A DNA stretch of 57,490 bases from contig CAMJPK010000002.1 in the NCBI GenBank assembly GCA_946407675.1, forward strand, positions 1-57,490, in the 5' to 3' direction. Shown piece after piece: positions 8,067-16,365 of this stretch (the stretch's first letter is position 1; each line of letters begins with the position of its first letter). Below the pieces are notes generated by a model, which did no database searches, was not told the origin of the DNA, and saw only the letters and a program-made list of their open reading frames with translations. Made by a program: the position numbers and the translations under genes. Origin of the DNA: an uncultured Clostridia bacterium (GTDB taxonomy: Bacteria; Bacillota; Clostridia; Oscillospirales; Oscillospiraceae).

Positions 8067-8099
8067 GCCGCCGGCACAAAATGTGCCGGCGGCGCTTTC
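8067..8099 (+). terminator. Intrinsic terminator after the SPFH gene
   Basis: A 12-bp stem GCCGCCGGCACA/TGTGCCGGCGGC (8067-8078 with 8082-8093) with a 3-base loop is followed by GCTTTCTTT. Confidence 0.85.
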
Positions 8100-8116
8100 T
8101 TTCGCGCTGCTTTTTC

Positions 8117-8145
8117 TTGCGCTCGGGGCGGCGAACAGTTATAAT
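8117..8145 (+). promoter_or_regulatory. Promoter of the glycogen operon
   Basis: TTGCGC (8117-8122), a 17-base spacer and a perfect TATAAT (8140-8145) lie 27 bases before the glgB ATG, with the ribosome site AAACGGAGG between them. Confidence 0.72.
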
Positions 8146-8172
8146 GAATCGTGAAGAAACGGAGGCTGCCCT

Positions 8173-10035
8173 ATGGACAACTGCAAGGATCTGGATTTCA
8201 GCGCGCTGGAGCGCTTTTGCCGCGGCGAAAGCACCGACGCTTACCGCCTGTTCGGCGCCCACTATGTGGACTGGGACACCTGCCGCTTCACGGTCTGGGC
8301 GCCCCATGCGCAAAGCGTCTGCCTTGTCGGGGATTTCAACGGCTGGCAGCCGCAGCCGATGGAAAAGCTGGACTGCGGCGCTTGGACGCTGGTGTGCACC
8401 GGCGTGCACGACGGGCACGTTTACAAGTACGAGATCACCTCGCCGCAGGGCTGGGTCTGCCAGAAATCCGACCCCTACGCCAGCCATTGGGAGACTTGCC
8501 CGGGCAACGGCAGCAAGGTCTGGGGTATCGACGGCGATTCGTGGAGCGACGCGGCGTATATGGCGCGCCGGCGCGCGCTGGACGCCCCGCACGCGCCGAT
8601 GAGCATCTATGAGGTGCACCTCGGCTCGTGGCGCGCCCCCGCGCCCGGTGCTCGTTACCCGAATTACCGCGATCTGGCCGACGCGCTGGCGGATTACTGC
8701 TGCGACATGGGCTACACCCACGTCGAGCTGCTGCCGATCACGGAATACCCCTACGAGCCCTCGTGGGGCTATCAGGTGACGGGCTATTTCGCCCCCACCA
8801 GCCGCTACGGGACGCCGCAGGACTTCATGGCCTTTGTTGACAAGCTCCACGCCCGCGGCATCGGCGTGATCATGGACTGGGTGCCGGCGCACTTCCCGCG
8901 CGACGACTTCGGTCTGGCGTACTTTGACGGGACGCCAACCTATGAGCGGGATGATCCGTACATGGCCGCGCACCCCGACTGGGGCACGCTGATTTTTGAC
9001 TACGAAAAGCCCGCGGTCCAGAGCTTTCTGCGCTCCTCCGCCGCGCTGTTCCTCGACGTCTACCACGTCGACGGCCTGCGCGTGGACGCGGTGAGCAGCA
9101 TGCTCTACCTCGGCTTCAGCCGCAACGGGAACTTCCGGCACAACCGCTACGGCGGCGACATCGACATCGGCGCGGTGGAGCTGCTGCGGCAGATCAATGC
9201 CGACGCGCACGCGCGCGGCGCGGTCACGGTTGCGGAGGAGAGCACGGCCTACCCGCACGTCACCGGCGACGAGGGCCTCGGCTTCACCTTCAAATGGGAC
9301 ATGGGCTTCATGCACGACATGCTGGAGTACATGTCGCTGGACCCGCTCTGGCGCAGCGGCAGCCACAACAAGCTGACCTTCTCGATGATGTACGCCTACG
9401 CCGAGCGCTTCATCCTCGCCTTTTCCCACGACGAGGTGGTGCACGGCAAGCGGTCCATGCTCGGCAAGATGCCCGGAGAATACGACGACCGCTTTGCCAA
9501 TCTCCGCGTGCTGTACGGGTTTCAGTTCGCCCACCCCGGAAAAAAGCTGACCTTCATGGGCAGCGACTTCGGGCAGTTTATCGAGTGGGACGACCGCAAG
9601 GAGCTGGACTGGCTGCTGCTCGATTACCCCCGCCACGCGGAAATGCAGCGGTGGGTGCGCACGCTCAATCACTTCTACACAAGCCACGGCGCGTTCTGGG
9701 AGCAGGACACGGACTGGCGCGGCTTTGACTGGCTGAACGTGGACGACGCCGGCCGCAGCAGCGTCGCCTTCCTGCGCACCGCCGCAAACGGGGAGCGCAT
9801 CGTCTGCGTGTTCAATTTCACGCCGGTGCAGCAGGAGCTGCAGATTGCGCTGCCCTGCGCCGGTACGCTGCGCCTTGCGCTCGACAGCGACGCGCCCTGC
9901 TTCGGCGGCGGCGGAACGCGCAGCGACGCGCCCGTCCGCTCCGCCCCGGAGCCGTTTCTCGGCCACAGCCATTCGACGCTTTTCACGCTGCCGCCGCTGA
10001 GCTGCGGATACTATGAATTCCTTCCCGACGCTTGA
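8173..10035 (+). CDS. glgB: 1,4-alpha-glucan branching enzyme
   Basis: This 620-residue GlgB makes the alpha-1,6 branches of glycogen. The N-terminal CBM48 domain (about 30-120) contains FTVWAPHAQSVCLVGDFNGW. In the GH13 barrel the nucleophile is D305 in HVDGLRVDAVSSMLYL, the acid/base is the glutamate in TVAEES (E355), and the stabiliser is D420 in FSHDEVVHGK. The length fits the short GlgB form lacking the extra N-terminal module. It begins the operon and lies 18 bases upstream of the glycogen synthase-amylase fusion. No glgC, glgD or glgP is in the window. Confidence 0.97.
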   Translation: MDNCKDLDFSALERFCRGESTDAYRLFGAHYVDWDTCRFTVWAPHAQSVCLVGDFNGWQPQPMEKLDCGAWTLVCTGVHDGHVYKYEITSPQGWVCQKSDPYASHWETCPGNGSKVWGIDGDSWSDAAYMARRRALDAPHAPMSIYEVHLGSWRAPAPGARYPNYRDLADALADYCCDMGYTHVELLPITEYPYEPSWGYQVTGYFAPTSRYGTPQDFMAFVDKLHARGIGVIMDWVPAHFPRDDFGLAYFDGTPTYERDDPYMAAHPDWGTLIFDYEKPAVQSFLRSSAALFLDVYHVDGLRVDAVSSMLYLGFSRNGNFRHNRYGGDIDIGAVELLRQINADAHARGAVTVAEESTAYPHVTGDEGLGFTFKWDMGFMHDMLEYMSLDPLWRSGSHNKLTFSMMYAYAERFILAFSHDEVVHGKRSMLGKMPGEYDDRFANLRVLYGFQFAHPGKKLTFMGSDFGQFIEWDDRKELDWLLLDYPRHAEMQRWVRTLNHFYTSHGAFWEQDTDWRGFDWLNVDDAGRSSVAFLRTAANGERIVCVFNFTPVQQELQIALPCAGTLRLALDSDAPCFGGGGTRSDAPVRSAPEPFLGHSHSTLFTLPPLSCGYYEFLPDA

Positions 10036-10053
10036 GAAAGGGGAATCCCATAT

Positions 10054-13000
10054 ATGAATCAGGAACTGGAAAAACTGTTGATGCTCAAGGGGCTCGACCA
10101 CGCGCCCGCCGTGCTGATCGCCTCGTCGGAGTGTTCGCCGCTGAGCAAGACCGGCGGCCTTGCGGACGTCGTCGGCGCGCTGCCGAAGTCGCTGGCCGCG
10201 CTCGGCATGGACGCGCGGGTCATCACGCCCTATCACCGCTGCATCAAGGACAGATACGCCGACCGCGTCGAGCATCTGGCCTATACCTATGTGGACATGG
10301 GCTGGCGGCACCAGTACGCCGGTCTGGAGAAGTTGGTACTGCCCGGTCTCACGGTCTACCTCGTGGACAGCGAGCAGTACTTCGGCGACAGGATCTACCG
10401 CGGCGGCGACGCGGAGAGCGAGCAATACGCCTTTTTCCAGCGCGCCGTGCTGCAGCTGCTGCCGCTGATTCCGGATTTCCGGCCGGAGGTGCTGCACTGC
10501 AACGACTGGCAGACCGCCATGCTCCCCTTCCTCATCAAGACGCAGTACGCGGGGCAGCCGCAGGGCGCGCTGCGGACGGTGCTCACGATCCACAACATCG
10601 CCTTTCAGGGCAAGATGGGCTTCGAGCTTGCCTGCGACCTGCTGCACATTGACTCCCGCTGGTGCGGGCTCGACGGCATCGCGCACTACGGCTGCGCCAA
10701 CTTCCTCAAGACCGGCATCCTCTACGCCGACCGGATCAACACGGTCAGCCCCAGCTATGCCGACGAGATCCGCACCCCCGCCTTCGGCGAGGGCCTGCAG
10801 GATGTTCTGCTGCTGCGCGGCGCGGATGTCTCCGGCATCCTCAACGGGCTGGACACCGAGACCTACGACCCCGCGACCGACCCGCACATTGCCTGCAATT
10901 ACAGCGCGCAGTGCCCGGAGGTACGGCGCGAAAACAAGCTCGCGCTCCTGCGGGAGCTGGGGCTTGACAAGGTCGGGCCCGACACGCCGCTGATCGCCAT
11001 GGTCACGCGCATGACCGCGCAGAAGGGCTTTGATCTCGTGCTGCAGGGCATGGAGCGCATGATGGAGCAGGACGTCGGCTTTGTCCTGCTCGGCACCGGC
11101 GATCAGAACTACGAGGACGCGATGCGCTATTTCGCCGGGCGCTGGCCCGGACGTCTGGCGGCCTGCCTGCACTACAGCGAGCCGCTCTCCCGCCGCATCT
11201 ACGCGGGCGCGGACTTCCTGCTGATGCCCTCCGGCTTTGAGCCCTGCGGCCTGTCGCAGCTCATCGCCATGCGCTACGGCGCCGTGCCGATCGTCCATGA
11301 GACCGGCGGCCTGCGCGACACCGTGCACCCCTACAACCGCTTCACCGGCGAGGGCAACGGCTTCTCCTTCTACGATTTCAACTGCGGCACGATGCTCGGC
11401 TGCATCGCCTACGCCCTCTCCGCCTATCGCGACAAGGACGTGATGGCGGGGCTGATCCGCGCCGGCATGACCGGGGACTACTCCTTCGACGGTCCCGCGC
11501 TGGACTACGGGCGGCTCTATGTCTCCGTGCTGCCGGAGCATAGCTGCGGCGTGTTCCACGACCCGGCCAACGAGTTTTTCCGCAGCCCCTTCGGCGCGAT
11601 CCGGTGCGGACAGCTTGTCCACCTGCGCCTGAAAACGGCGGATTACGCCGAGGGCGCTTCCTTCGTCACAAACGGCGAGGAACACCCCATGCGCCGCGAC
11701 GACGACGGCTGCTTTGCCGCGGACTTCCTCGCGCCGAAGGAGCCCGGCCTGATCCTCTACTATTTCCGCCTGCCCGGCGGTCTGTCCTACGGCAGCGGCG
11801 GACTGGTCTGCGGCGAGGCCTGCCCCTGGTCGATCACCGTCTACGACGCCGCGTTTGAAACGCCCGCGTGGGCGCAGGGCGCCGTCATGTACCAGATCTT
11901 CCCCGACCGCTACGCCCCCGGCGGCGGCGCGTTTGCCAAGGGCGTCCGCTACCACCGCGCGCTCGGCCGGCACATTGAGGTACATAAGAAGTGGTCCGAG
12001 CCCGTCAAGAGCGCGCCCTCCCCCGGCGCGAAGTATTACTATCCCGACGACTTCTACGGCGGCACCCTGCGCGGCGTCATCGACCGCCTCCCGGCGCTGC
12101 AGGAGATGGGCGTGGAGTGCATCTACCTCAACCCGATCTTTGAATCCGACTCCAACCACCGCTACAACACCGCCGATTACCGCAGCATTGATCCCATGCT
12201 GGGCAGCGAGACGGTCTTCAAGTCCCTGTGCAAAAAGGCGAAGGCGCTGGGCATCCGCGTCGTGCTGGACGGCGTTTTTTCCCACACCGGCGACGACAGC
12301 ATCTACTTCAACCGCTACGGCCGCTACCCGGAGCCCGGCGCGTATCAGAGCCGGGACAGCGCCTACTTCCCGTGGTACGACTTCCGCCGCTTCCCGGACG
12401 AGTACCGCTGCTGGTGGAACTTTGACACGCTCCCGGAGGTGGAGGAGACCAACCGGAAATGGCAGGACTTCGTCGTCAGCGGCGACGACAGCGTGATGAA
12501 GCACTGGATCGCCGCCGGCGCGTCCGGCTGGCGTCTGGACGTTGCCGACGAGCTGCCCGATGAGGTCATCGACCTGATGCGCAAAAGCATCAAGCAAGCC
12601 GACGGCGAGGCGCTGCTGCTCGGCGAGGTCTGGGAGGACGCCACGACGAAGATCAGCTACGGCGTGCGCCGCCGCTACGCGCTCGGCGACGGGCTGGACA
12701 GCGTGATGAACTATCCCTTCCGCGTTGCCATGCTGGACTTCGCGCTGGGGCGCAAGAACGCCCTCGAGTTCCGCGATTTCCTTGTCGGACAGCGGCTGAA
12801 CTATCCCGCCCCGATGTATCGCTGCCTTATGAACCTGCTCGGCAGCCACGACACCGCCCGGCTCCGCTCTGTCCTCGGCAGCGGCATCGACGGCAGCGGC
12901 ATGGCGCGCGAGCAGCAGGCGGAATTCACGCTGACGCCGGAGCAGGACGCGCGCGGCAAAGCGCTGCAGAAGCTCTGCGCGGCGGTGCAGTTTGCCATCC

Positions 13001-13389
13001 CCGGCATGCCCTGTGTCTACTACGGCGACGAGGAGGGCATGCAGGGCCTGCAGGATCCCCTCTGCCGCGGCGCCTACCGGCAAAAAGCGAACGAGCTGCG
13101 GGAATATTACGCCGCGCTCGCCCGCGCGCGCAAGGAGAGCCCGGCGCTGCGCCATGGCGACGCGGCCTACGCCTGCTGGGGCGACGACGTGGTGCTCATC
13201 CTCCGCTACGGCGCGCAGGGCGCGAAGTTCGTCGCCGTGAACCGCGGCGAGCATGACGTTTCCGTCCGCCCGGAGGCCTGGCATTTCCGCCCGCTGCACG
13301 CCGCGGACGCCGCCGCGCTCGGCACGCTGCCGGCGTTCACCGTTCCGGCGCTCGGCGTCGTGACGATGGATCTGCCGTTTCAGGTATAA
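10054..13389 (+). CDS. Glycogen synthase fused to a GH13 alpha-amylase/neopullulanase-like enzyme
   Basis: This is one uninterrupted 1111-residue frame with two enzymes. Residues 17-500 are a GT5 glycogen synthase: KTGGLADVVG at 32-41, HCNDWQT near 149, and SGFEPCGLSQLIAMRYG with E396. A linker and CBM34/48-like beta domain span about 505-600 (SPFGAIRCGQLVHLRL). Residues 610-1111 are a GH13 catalytic module of the neopullulanase/cyclodextrinase type: MYQIFPDRYAPG, nucleophile D829 in GWRLDVADELP, acid/base E858 in LLGEVWED, and D933 in LGSHDTAR. Ordinary GlgA is about 480 residues. Both catalytic sets are intact, so synthesis and trimming or debranching of glucan may be physically linked. The gene is coupled to glgB. 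Confidence 0.93.
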   Translation: MNQELEKLLMLKGLDHAPAVLIASSECSPLSKTGGLADVVGALPKSLAALGMDARVITPYHRCIKDRYADRVEHLAYTYVDMGWRHQYAGLEKLVLPGLTVYLVDSEQYFGDRIYRGGDAESEQYAFFQRAVLQLLPLIPDFRPEVLHCNDWQTAMLPFLIKTQYAGQPQGALRTVLTIHNIAFQGKMGFELACDLLHIDSRWCGLDGIAHYGCANFLKTGILYADRINTVSPSYADEIRTPAFGEGLQDVLLLRGADVSGILNGLDTETYDPATDPHIACNYSAQCPEVRRENKLALLRELGLDKVGPDTPLIAMVTRMTAQKGFDLVLQGMERMMEQDVGFVLLGTGDQNYEDAMRYFAGRWPGRLAACLHYSEPLSRRIYAGADFLLMPSGFEPCGLSQLIAMRYGAVPIVHETGGLRDTVHPYNRFTGEGNGFSFYDFNCGTMLGCIAYALSAYRDKDVMAGLIRAGMTGDYSFDGPALDYGRLYVSVLPEHSCGVFHDPANEFFRSPFGAIRCGQLVHLRLKTADYAEGASFVTNGEEHPMRRDDDGCFAADFLAPKEPGLILYYFRLPGGLSYGSGGLVCGEACPWSITVYDAAFETPAWAQGAVMYQIFPDRYAPGGGAFAKGVRYHRALGRHIEVHKKWSEPVKSAPSPGAKYYYPDDFYGGTLRGVIDRLPALQEMGVECIYLNPIFESDSNHRYNTADYRSIDPMLGSETVFKSLCKKAKALGIRVVLDGVFSHTGDDSIYFNRYGRYPEPGAYQSRDSAYFPWYDFRRFPDEYRCWWNFDTLPEVEETNRKWQDFVVSGDDSVMKHWIAAGASGWRLDVADELPDEVIDLMRKSIKQADGEALLLGEVWEDATTKISYGVRRRYALGDGLDSVMNYPFRVAMLDFALGRKNALEFRDFLVGQRLNYPAPMYRCLMNLLGSHDTARLRSVLGSGIDGSGMAREQQAEFTLTPEQDARGKALQKLCAAVQFAIPGMPCVYYGDEEGMQGLQDPLCRGAYRQKANELREYYAALARARKESPALRHGDAAYACWGDDVVLILRYGAQGAKFVAVNRGEHDVSVRPEAWHFRPLHAADAAALGTLPAFTVPALGVVTMDLPFQV

Positions 13390-13404
13390 AATATATTTAT
13401 ATCT

Positions 13405-13460
13405 TGTTTCAAAATCGCGGATATGCTAAAATCAGAGGGGAAGCTCTCCCCTCTGATTTT
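13405..13460 (+). promoter_or_regulatory. Promoter/leader hairpin between the glycogen operon and lysR
   Basis: TTGTTT (13405-13410), 17 bases and TAAAAT (13427-13432) could drive the LysR gene. A 13-bp hairpin (13428-13440 with 13448-13460) ending in GATTTTGTTTG overlaps the -10 box and would instead terminate the glycogen operon. One stretch seems to serve both purposes; which dominates cannot be told from sequence. Confidence 0.5.
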
Positions 13461-13480
13461 GTTTGCAGGCGGTATTTGTT

Positions 13481-14377
13481 ATGAACATGCTGCAATTCGA
13501 GCTCTTCGCCTCCGTCGCGCGGACGCAGAACATCTCCCGCACCGCGGAGCAATACAGCGTCTCCCAGCCCGCGGTGAGCCACCAGCTCAAAACGCTGGAG
13601 CAGGCCATGGGGCTGGAGCTCATCCACCGCACGAAGCGCGGCGTCGTCCTCACAGACGCCGGGCGCGAGCTGCTGCCCTATGTGCAGGAGATCCTCTCGA
13701 TCAAGGATCGGGCGGAGACGCGCATGCGCAACATGGCCGAGGGCACGGTCGGCCACATCCGCATTGCGGCGCTCTCGTCAGCGAGCAACCAGGTCAGTGA
13801 CTGCCTGCTGCCGCTCTATGCCGAGCATCCGGACATCCAGGTGGATATCAGCTTACTGGAGGGCACCGAGCTCATCGAGGCGCTGCGGCAGAACACGCAC
13901 GATTTCTATTTCGGCGTGGACACCATGACGCCGGACAACATGGGCTATGTCTCCGTGATGATCGCCCGTGGGCAGCTGGAGCTGTTCGTGAACCGCGCCG
14001 TCGCAGACAGCATCGACCTGTGCGACTGGACCACGGTTGCGCGCCAGCCCTTCGTCTCGGTGCCGAAGTCCGACGTCTCGCTGGATAAGAAGATCATGAC
14101 CGTCTGCCGCAACCGCGGCTTCACGCCGCGCATCATCAGCATCTACAACCGCGCCGAGAGCGTCGTCCTGTCCGTGAACGCGGGGCTCGGCGTCGCGATC
14201 CTGCCCGGCGCGCTGCGCGAGCTGTACCAGCGCCCCAACGTCGTCACCTTCCCGATCGACGGCGAGGACGCGCGCGCCGACACGGTGTTCGTCTGGAACC
14301 CCGACCGCCTGAGCGACACCGGCACGCTTTTCCGTGACATTGTGCTGAAGCTCTACGGCAAGCGCCTGCCGGAATAA
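13481..14377 (+). CDS. LysR-family transcriptional regulator
   Basis: This regulator of 298 residues has an N-terminal winged helix (about 3-62, with SRTAEQYSVSQPAVSHQLKTLEQAMGLELIHR split over the HTH). The substrate-binding domain runs about 85-295, with the GLGVAILPGAL patch near the C-terminal end. An upstream in-frame TTG at 13463 lies in the hairpin and is rejected. The gene is flanked by hairpins, so it is monocistronic. No divergent target operon adjoins it; the glycogen operon upstream and the metal-GTPase operon downstream are the nearest candidates. The effector is unknown. Confidence 0.92.
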   Translation: MNMLQFELFASVARTQNISRTAEQYSVSQPAVSHQLKTLEQAMGLELIHRTKRGVVLTDAGRELLPYVQEILSIKDRAETRMRNMAEGTVGHIRIAALSSASNQVSDCLLPLYAEHPDIQVDISLLEGTELIEALRQNTHDFYFGVDTMTPDNMGYVSVMIARGQLELFVNRAVADSIDLCDWTTVARQPFVSVPKSDVSLDKKIMTVCRNRGFTPRIISIYNRAESVVLSVNAGLGVAILPGALRELYQRPNVVTFPIDGEDARADTVFVWNPDRLSDTGTLFRDIVLKLYGKRLPE

Positions 14378-14384
14378 GAAAAAA

Positions 14385-14419
14385 GCAAAAGCCGCGCCCC
14401 AACGGGGCGCGGCTTTTGC
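14385..14419. terminator. Bidirectional terminator
   Basis: A perfect 16-bp stem GCAAAAGCCGCGCCCC/GGGGCGCGGCTTTTGC with loop AAC lies between the convergent lysR and DHH genes. Confidence 0.9.
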
Positions 14420-14432
14420 ATTGGATCGGGGA

Positions 14433-15365
14433 TCAGGCCTTGTTCAGCGCTTCGATGATCTTCGGCAGCTCGGCGTCGACCTTGTCGTTGTCGAGCTGGC
14501 AGGTGCCGGCGTTGCGGTGGCCGCCGCCGCCGTATTGCAGGCACAGCGCGCCGATGTCGGCGTTGGAGGCCTTGTTGACGATGCTCTTGCCGATCATCAC
14601 GGCGGTGTTCTGCTGCTTGAAGCCCCACGCGACATGGATGGAGATCTGCGCCTCGGGATAGAGCGCATAGATCATGAAGCGGTTGCCCGCGTGGATGATC
14701 TCCTCGTTGCGCAGGTCGAGCACGACCACCTTGTCGTAGAGCTTGGCGATGCGCTTGAGCTGCGCCTCAAAGCGCTCGGACTGCTCGAAATACAGGTCCA
14801 CGCGCTCTTTGACGTCGGGCAGCTCCAGGATCTCGTCGATGCTGTGGTCGACGCAGTAGCTGATCAGCTCCATCATCAGGTCATAGTTGGAGATGCGGAA
14901 ATCGCGGAAGCGGCCGAGGCCGGTGCGCGGGTCCATCAGATAGTGCAGCAGCACCCAGCCGGTCGGATGCAGGATCTCGTCCATGCTGAAGTCGGCGCTG
15001 TCGCCCTTGTCGACCGCGGTCATCAGCTCCTCGCTGATCTTGGGGAAGGTCTTTTTCCCGCCGTAGTACTCATACACGACGCGGGCGGCGGAGCGCTTCG
15101 TGGCGTCAATGATCAGCTTGCCGCCGGTCTCCTGCGCCTTCAGGCGGTCCATCTCGGATTCGTGATGGTCAAAGGAGATGCTGACGCGGGGATCATAGGG
15201 CAGGTTGGTGGTGATGTCGTTTTCCGAAAGCGCGATCTTGCCGTCCTGTACGTCCTTGGGATGGACGAACTTGATCTCATCGACGATCCCCAGCTCGCGC
15301 AGCATCATCGCGCAGGCAAGGCCGTCAAAGTCGCTTCGGGTGACCAAACGTTTCTTTTGCTCCAT
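14433..15365 (-). CDS. DHH-family phosphoesterase (exopolyphosphatase-like)
   Basis: This 310-residue DHH/DHHA1 phosphoesterase carries the metal-binding motifs TRSDFDGLACAMML (about 10-23) and SFDHHESEMD (about 66-75). DHHA1 is seen as LQYGGGGHRNAGTCQL near the end. The ATG at 15365 is chosen because GGAGG lies 8 bases upstream; two earlier ATGs lack good spacing. Such proteins cleave phosphodiesters or short polyphosphate; the exact substrate is unknown. It is the last gene of a minus-strand operon with two CobW-type GTPases, 25 bases after the second. Confidence 0.88.
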   Translation of the reverse strand: MEQKKRLVTRSDFDGLACAMMLRELGIVDEIKFVHPKDVQDGKIALSENDITTNLPYDPRVSISFDHHESEMDRLKAQETGGKLIIDATKRSAARVVYEYYGGKKTFPKISEELMTAVDKGDSADFSMDEILHPTGWVLLHYLMDPRTGLGRFRDFRISNYDLMMELISYCVDHSIDEILELPDVKERVDLYFEQSERFEAQLKRIAKLYDKVVVLDLRNEEIIHAGNRFMIYALYPEAQISIHVAWGFKQQNTAVMIGKSIVNKASNADIGALCLQYGGGGHRNAGTCQLDNDKVDAELPKIIEALNKA

Positions 15366-15390
15366 CGTGTGAACCTCCATATCCGTATTT

Positions 15391-16365
15391 TCAATAAAAT
15401 GTTGCAACTTCATCCTCCGGCGGCTGGGCCGGAGCGATCTCTTTGACGGTCAGCACGGGGCCGGCGCGGTTATAGCCCGGGTGACGGCGCACCTTGATCG
15501 ACGCGGTCAGGAGCACCCAGTCTCCGCTGTCCAGATCGCGGCGGGGATTGCCCTCGGCGATCAGACCGGCAAAGGTGATGTCGGCTGCGCAGCAGTTCAT
15601 CATCTGCCGCCCGACGATCACGGTGCCCTCAGCCAGCTCGTCGCTCTTGGCGATCTGCGCCTTGAAGCGCACGGTCTTGCCGTCGTAGCTCTTCAGCTCC
15701 TCGCTGAGGTCGCGGTACCAGATCGCGTAATCCCTGTCCGCGATCTCGATGCACTTCGCGTTCTTGTCAAAGGGCAGCGGGTCCTCGATGTCGTCGTAGC
15801 GCACCTTGCCCTTTTCGTCCTCATAGGCGATGTCGCAGGAGCGGTTGGCGCCGCGCACGATCTTATGATAGGGCAGGATGTCCTGCTTCGGGTCAAAGCG
15901 GTTGAACACGACGAGCTCGCAGCTTTTCAGCTTGTCATAGACGAGCTGGCGCATGTTCGTGTTGTACAGCAGGAAGCTGCCGGCCTCGGCAAACATGAAC
16001 TCCTGCGCGACGATCCAGCGCTCCGGCATCGCCTGATAGAGCGTGTCGAGCATCCACATGCCGTTCCACTCGATCAGCACCCGCTCCGCGCCGGTCTCCA
16101 TCTCCCACTGCTTCAAAAGCGCCTCGGTGAAGCCCTCCTCGCTGTCGGCCAGACGCATCATGACCTTGTTCCCGACGAACTGGTCCGGAGCGTATTCCTC
16201 CTCGCCCTCCTCGCAGACGATCAGCAGCGTCCGCTCGCCGGTGTCGAAGCGTTTGTCCTCCAGCGTCTCCTGAATGAAGCGGGTCTTTCCCGCGTCCATA
16301 AAGCCCGTGAACAGGTAAACCGGGATGTCCGGTGCCTGCTCCATCGGTACCAGATCGTCCTTCAT
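15391..16365 (-). CDS. CobW-like P-loop protein fused to a DUF1980-like domain
   Basis: This 324-residue protein has an N-terminal G3E-type P-loop, TGFMDAGKTRF (about 20-30), and acidic CEEGEEEY where CobW proteins have their metal-site region. It lacks the CxCC motif. The C-terminal third (about 215-320) contains GKTVRFKAQI and VGRQMMNCCAADITFAGLI, resembling the DUF1980/TIGR03943 (YcgQ) conserved patch with CCAAD. In B. subtilis ycgQ belongs to the zinc-starvation (Zur) regulon, which supports a zinc-allocation role by inference. Its start overlaps the stop of the upstream CobW gene by 4 bases. Confidence 0.8.
   Translation of the reverse strand: MKDDLVPMEQAPDIPVYLFTGFMDAGKTRFIQETLEDKRFDTGERTLLIVCEEGEEEYAPDQFVGNKVMMRLADSEEGFTEALLKQWEMETGAERVLIEWNGMWMLDTLYQAMPERWIVAQEFMFAEAGSFLLYNTNMRQLVYDKLKSCELVVFNRFDPKQDILPYHKIVRGANRSCDIAYEDEKGKVRYDDIEDPLPFDKNAKCIEIADRDYAIWYRDLSEELKSYDGKTVRFKAQIAKSDELAEGTVIVGRQMMNCCAADITFAGLIAEGNPRRDLDSGDWVLLTASIKVRRHPGYNRAGPVLTVKEIAPAQPPEDEVATFY

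Noticed and set aside
7072-13299. A 2075-codon open frame on the minus strand across nfeD, the SPFH gene, glgB and the glycogen synthase fusion
   Set aside because: It lies opposite four clear genes. Long antisense frames arise from GC-rich third positions; its translation is low-complexity Ala/Val/Arg/Glu-rich with no family motif.
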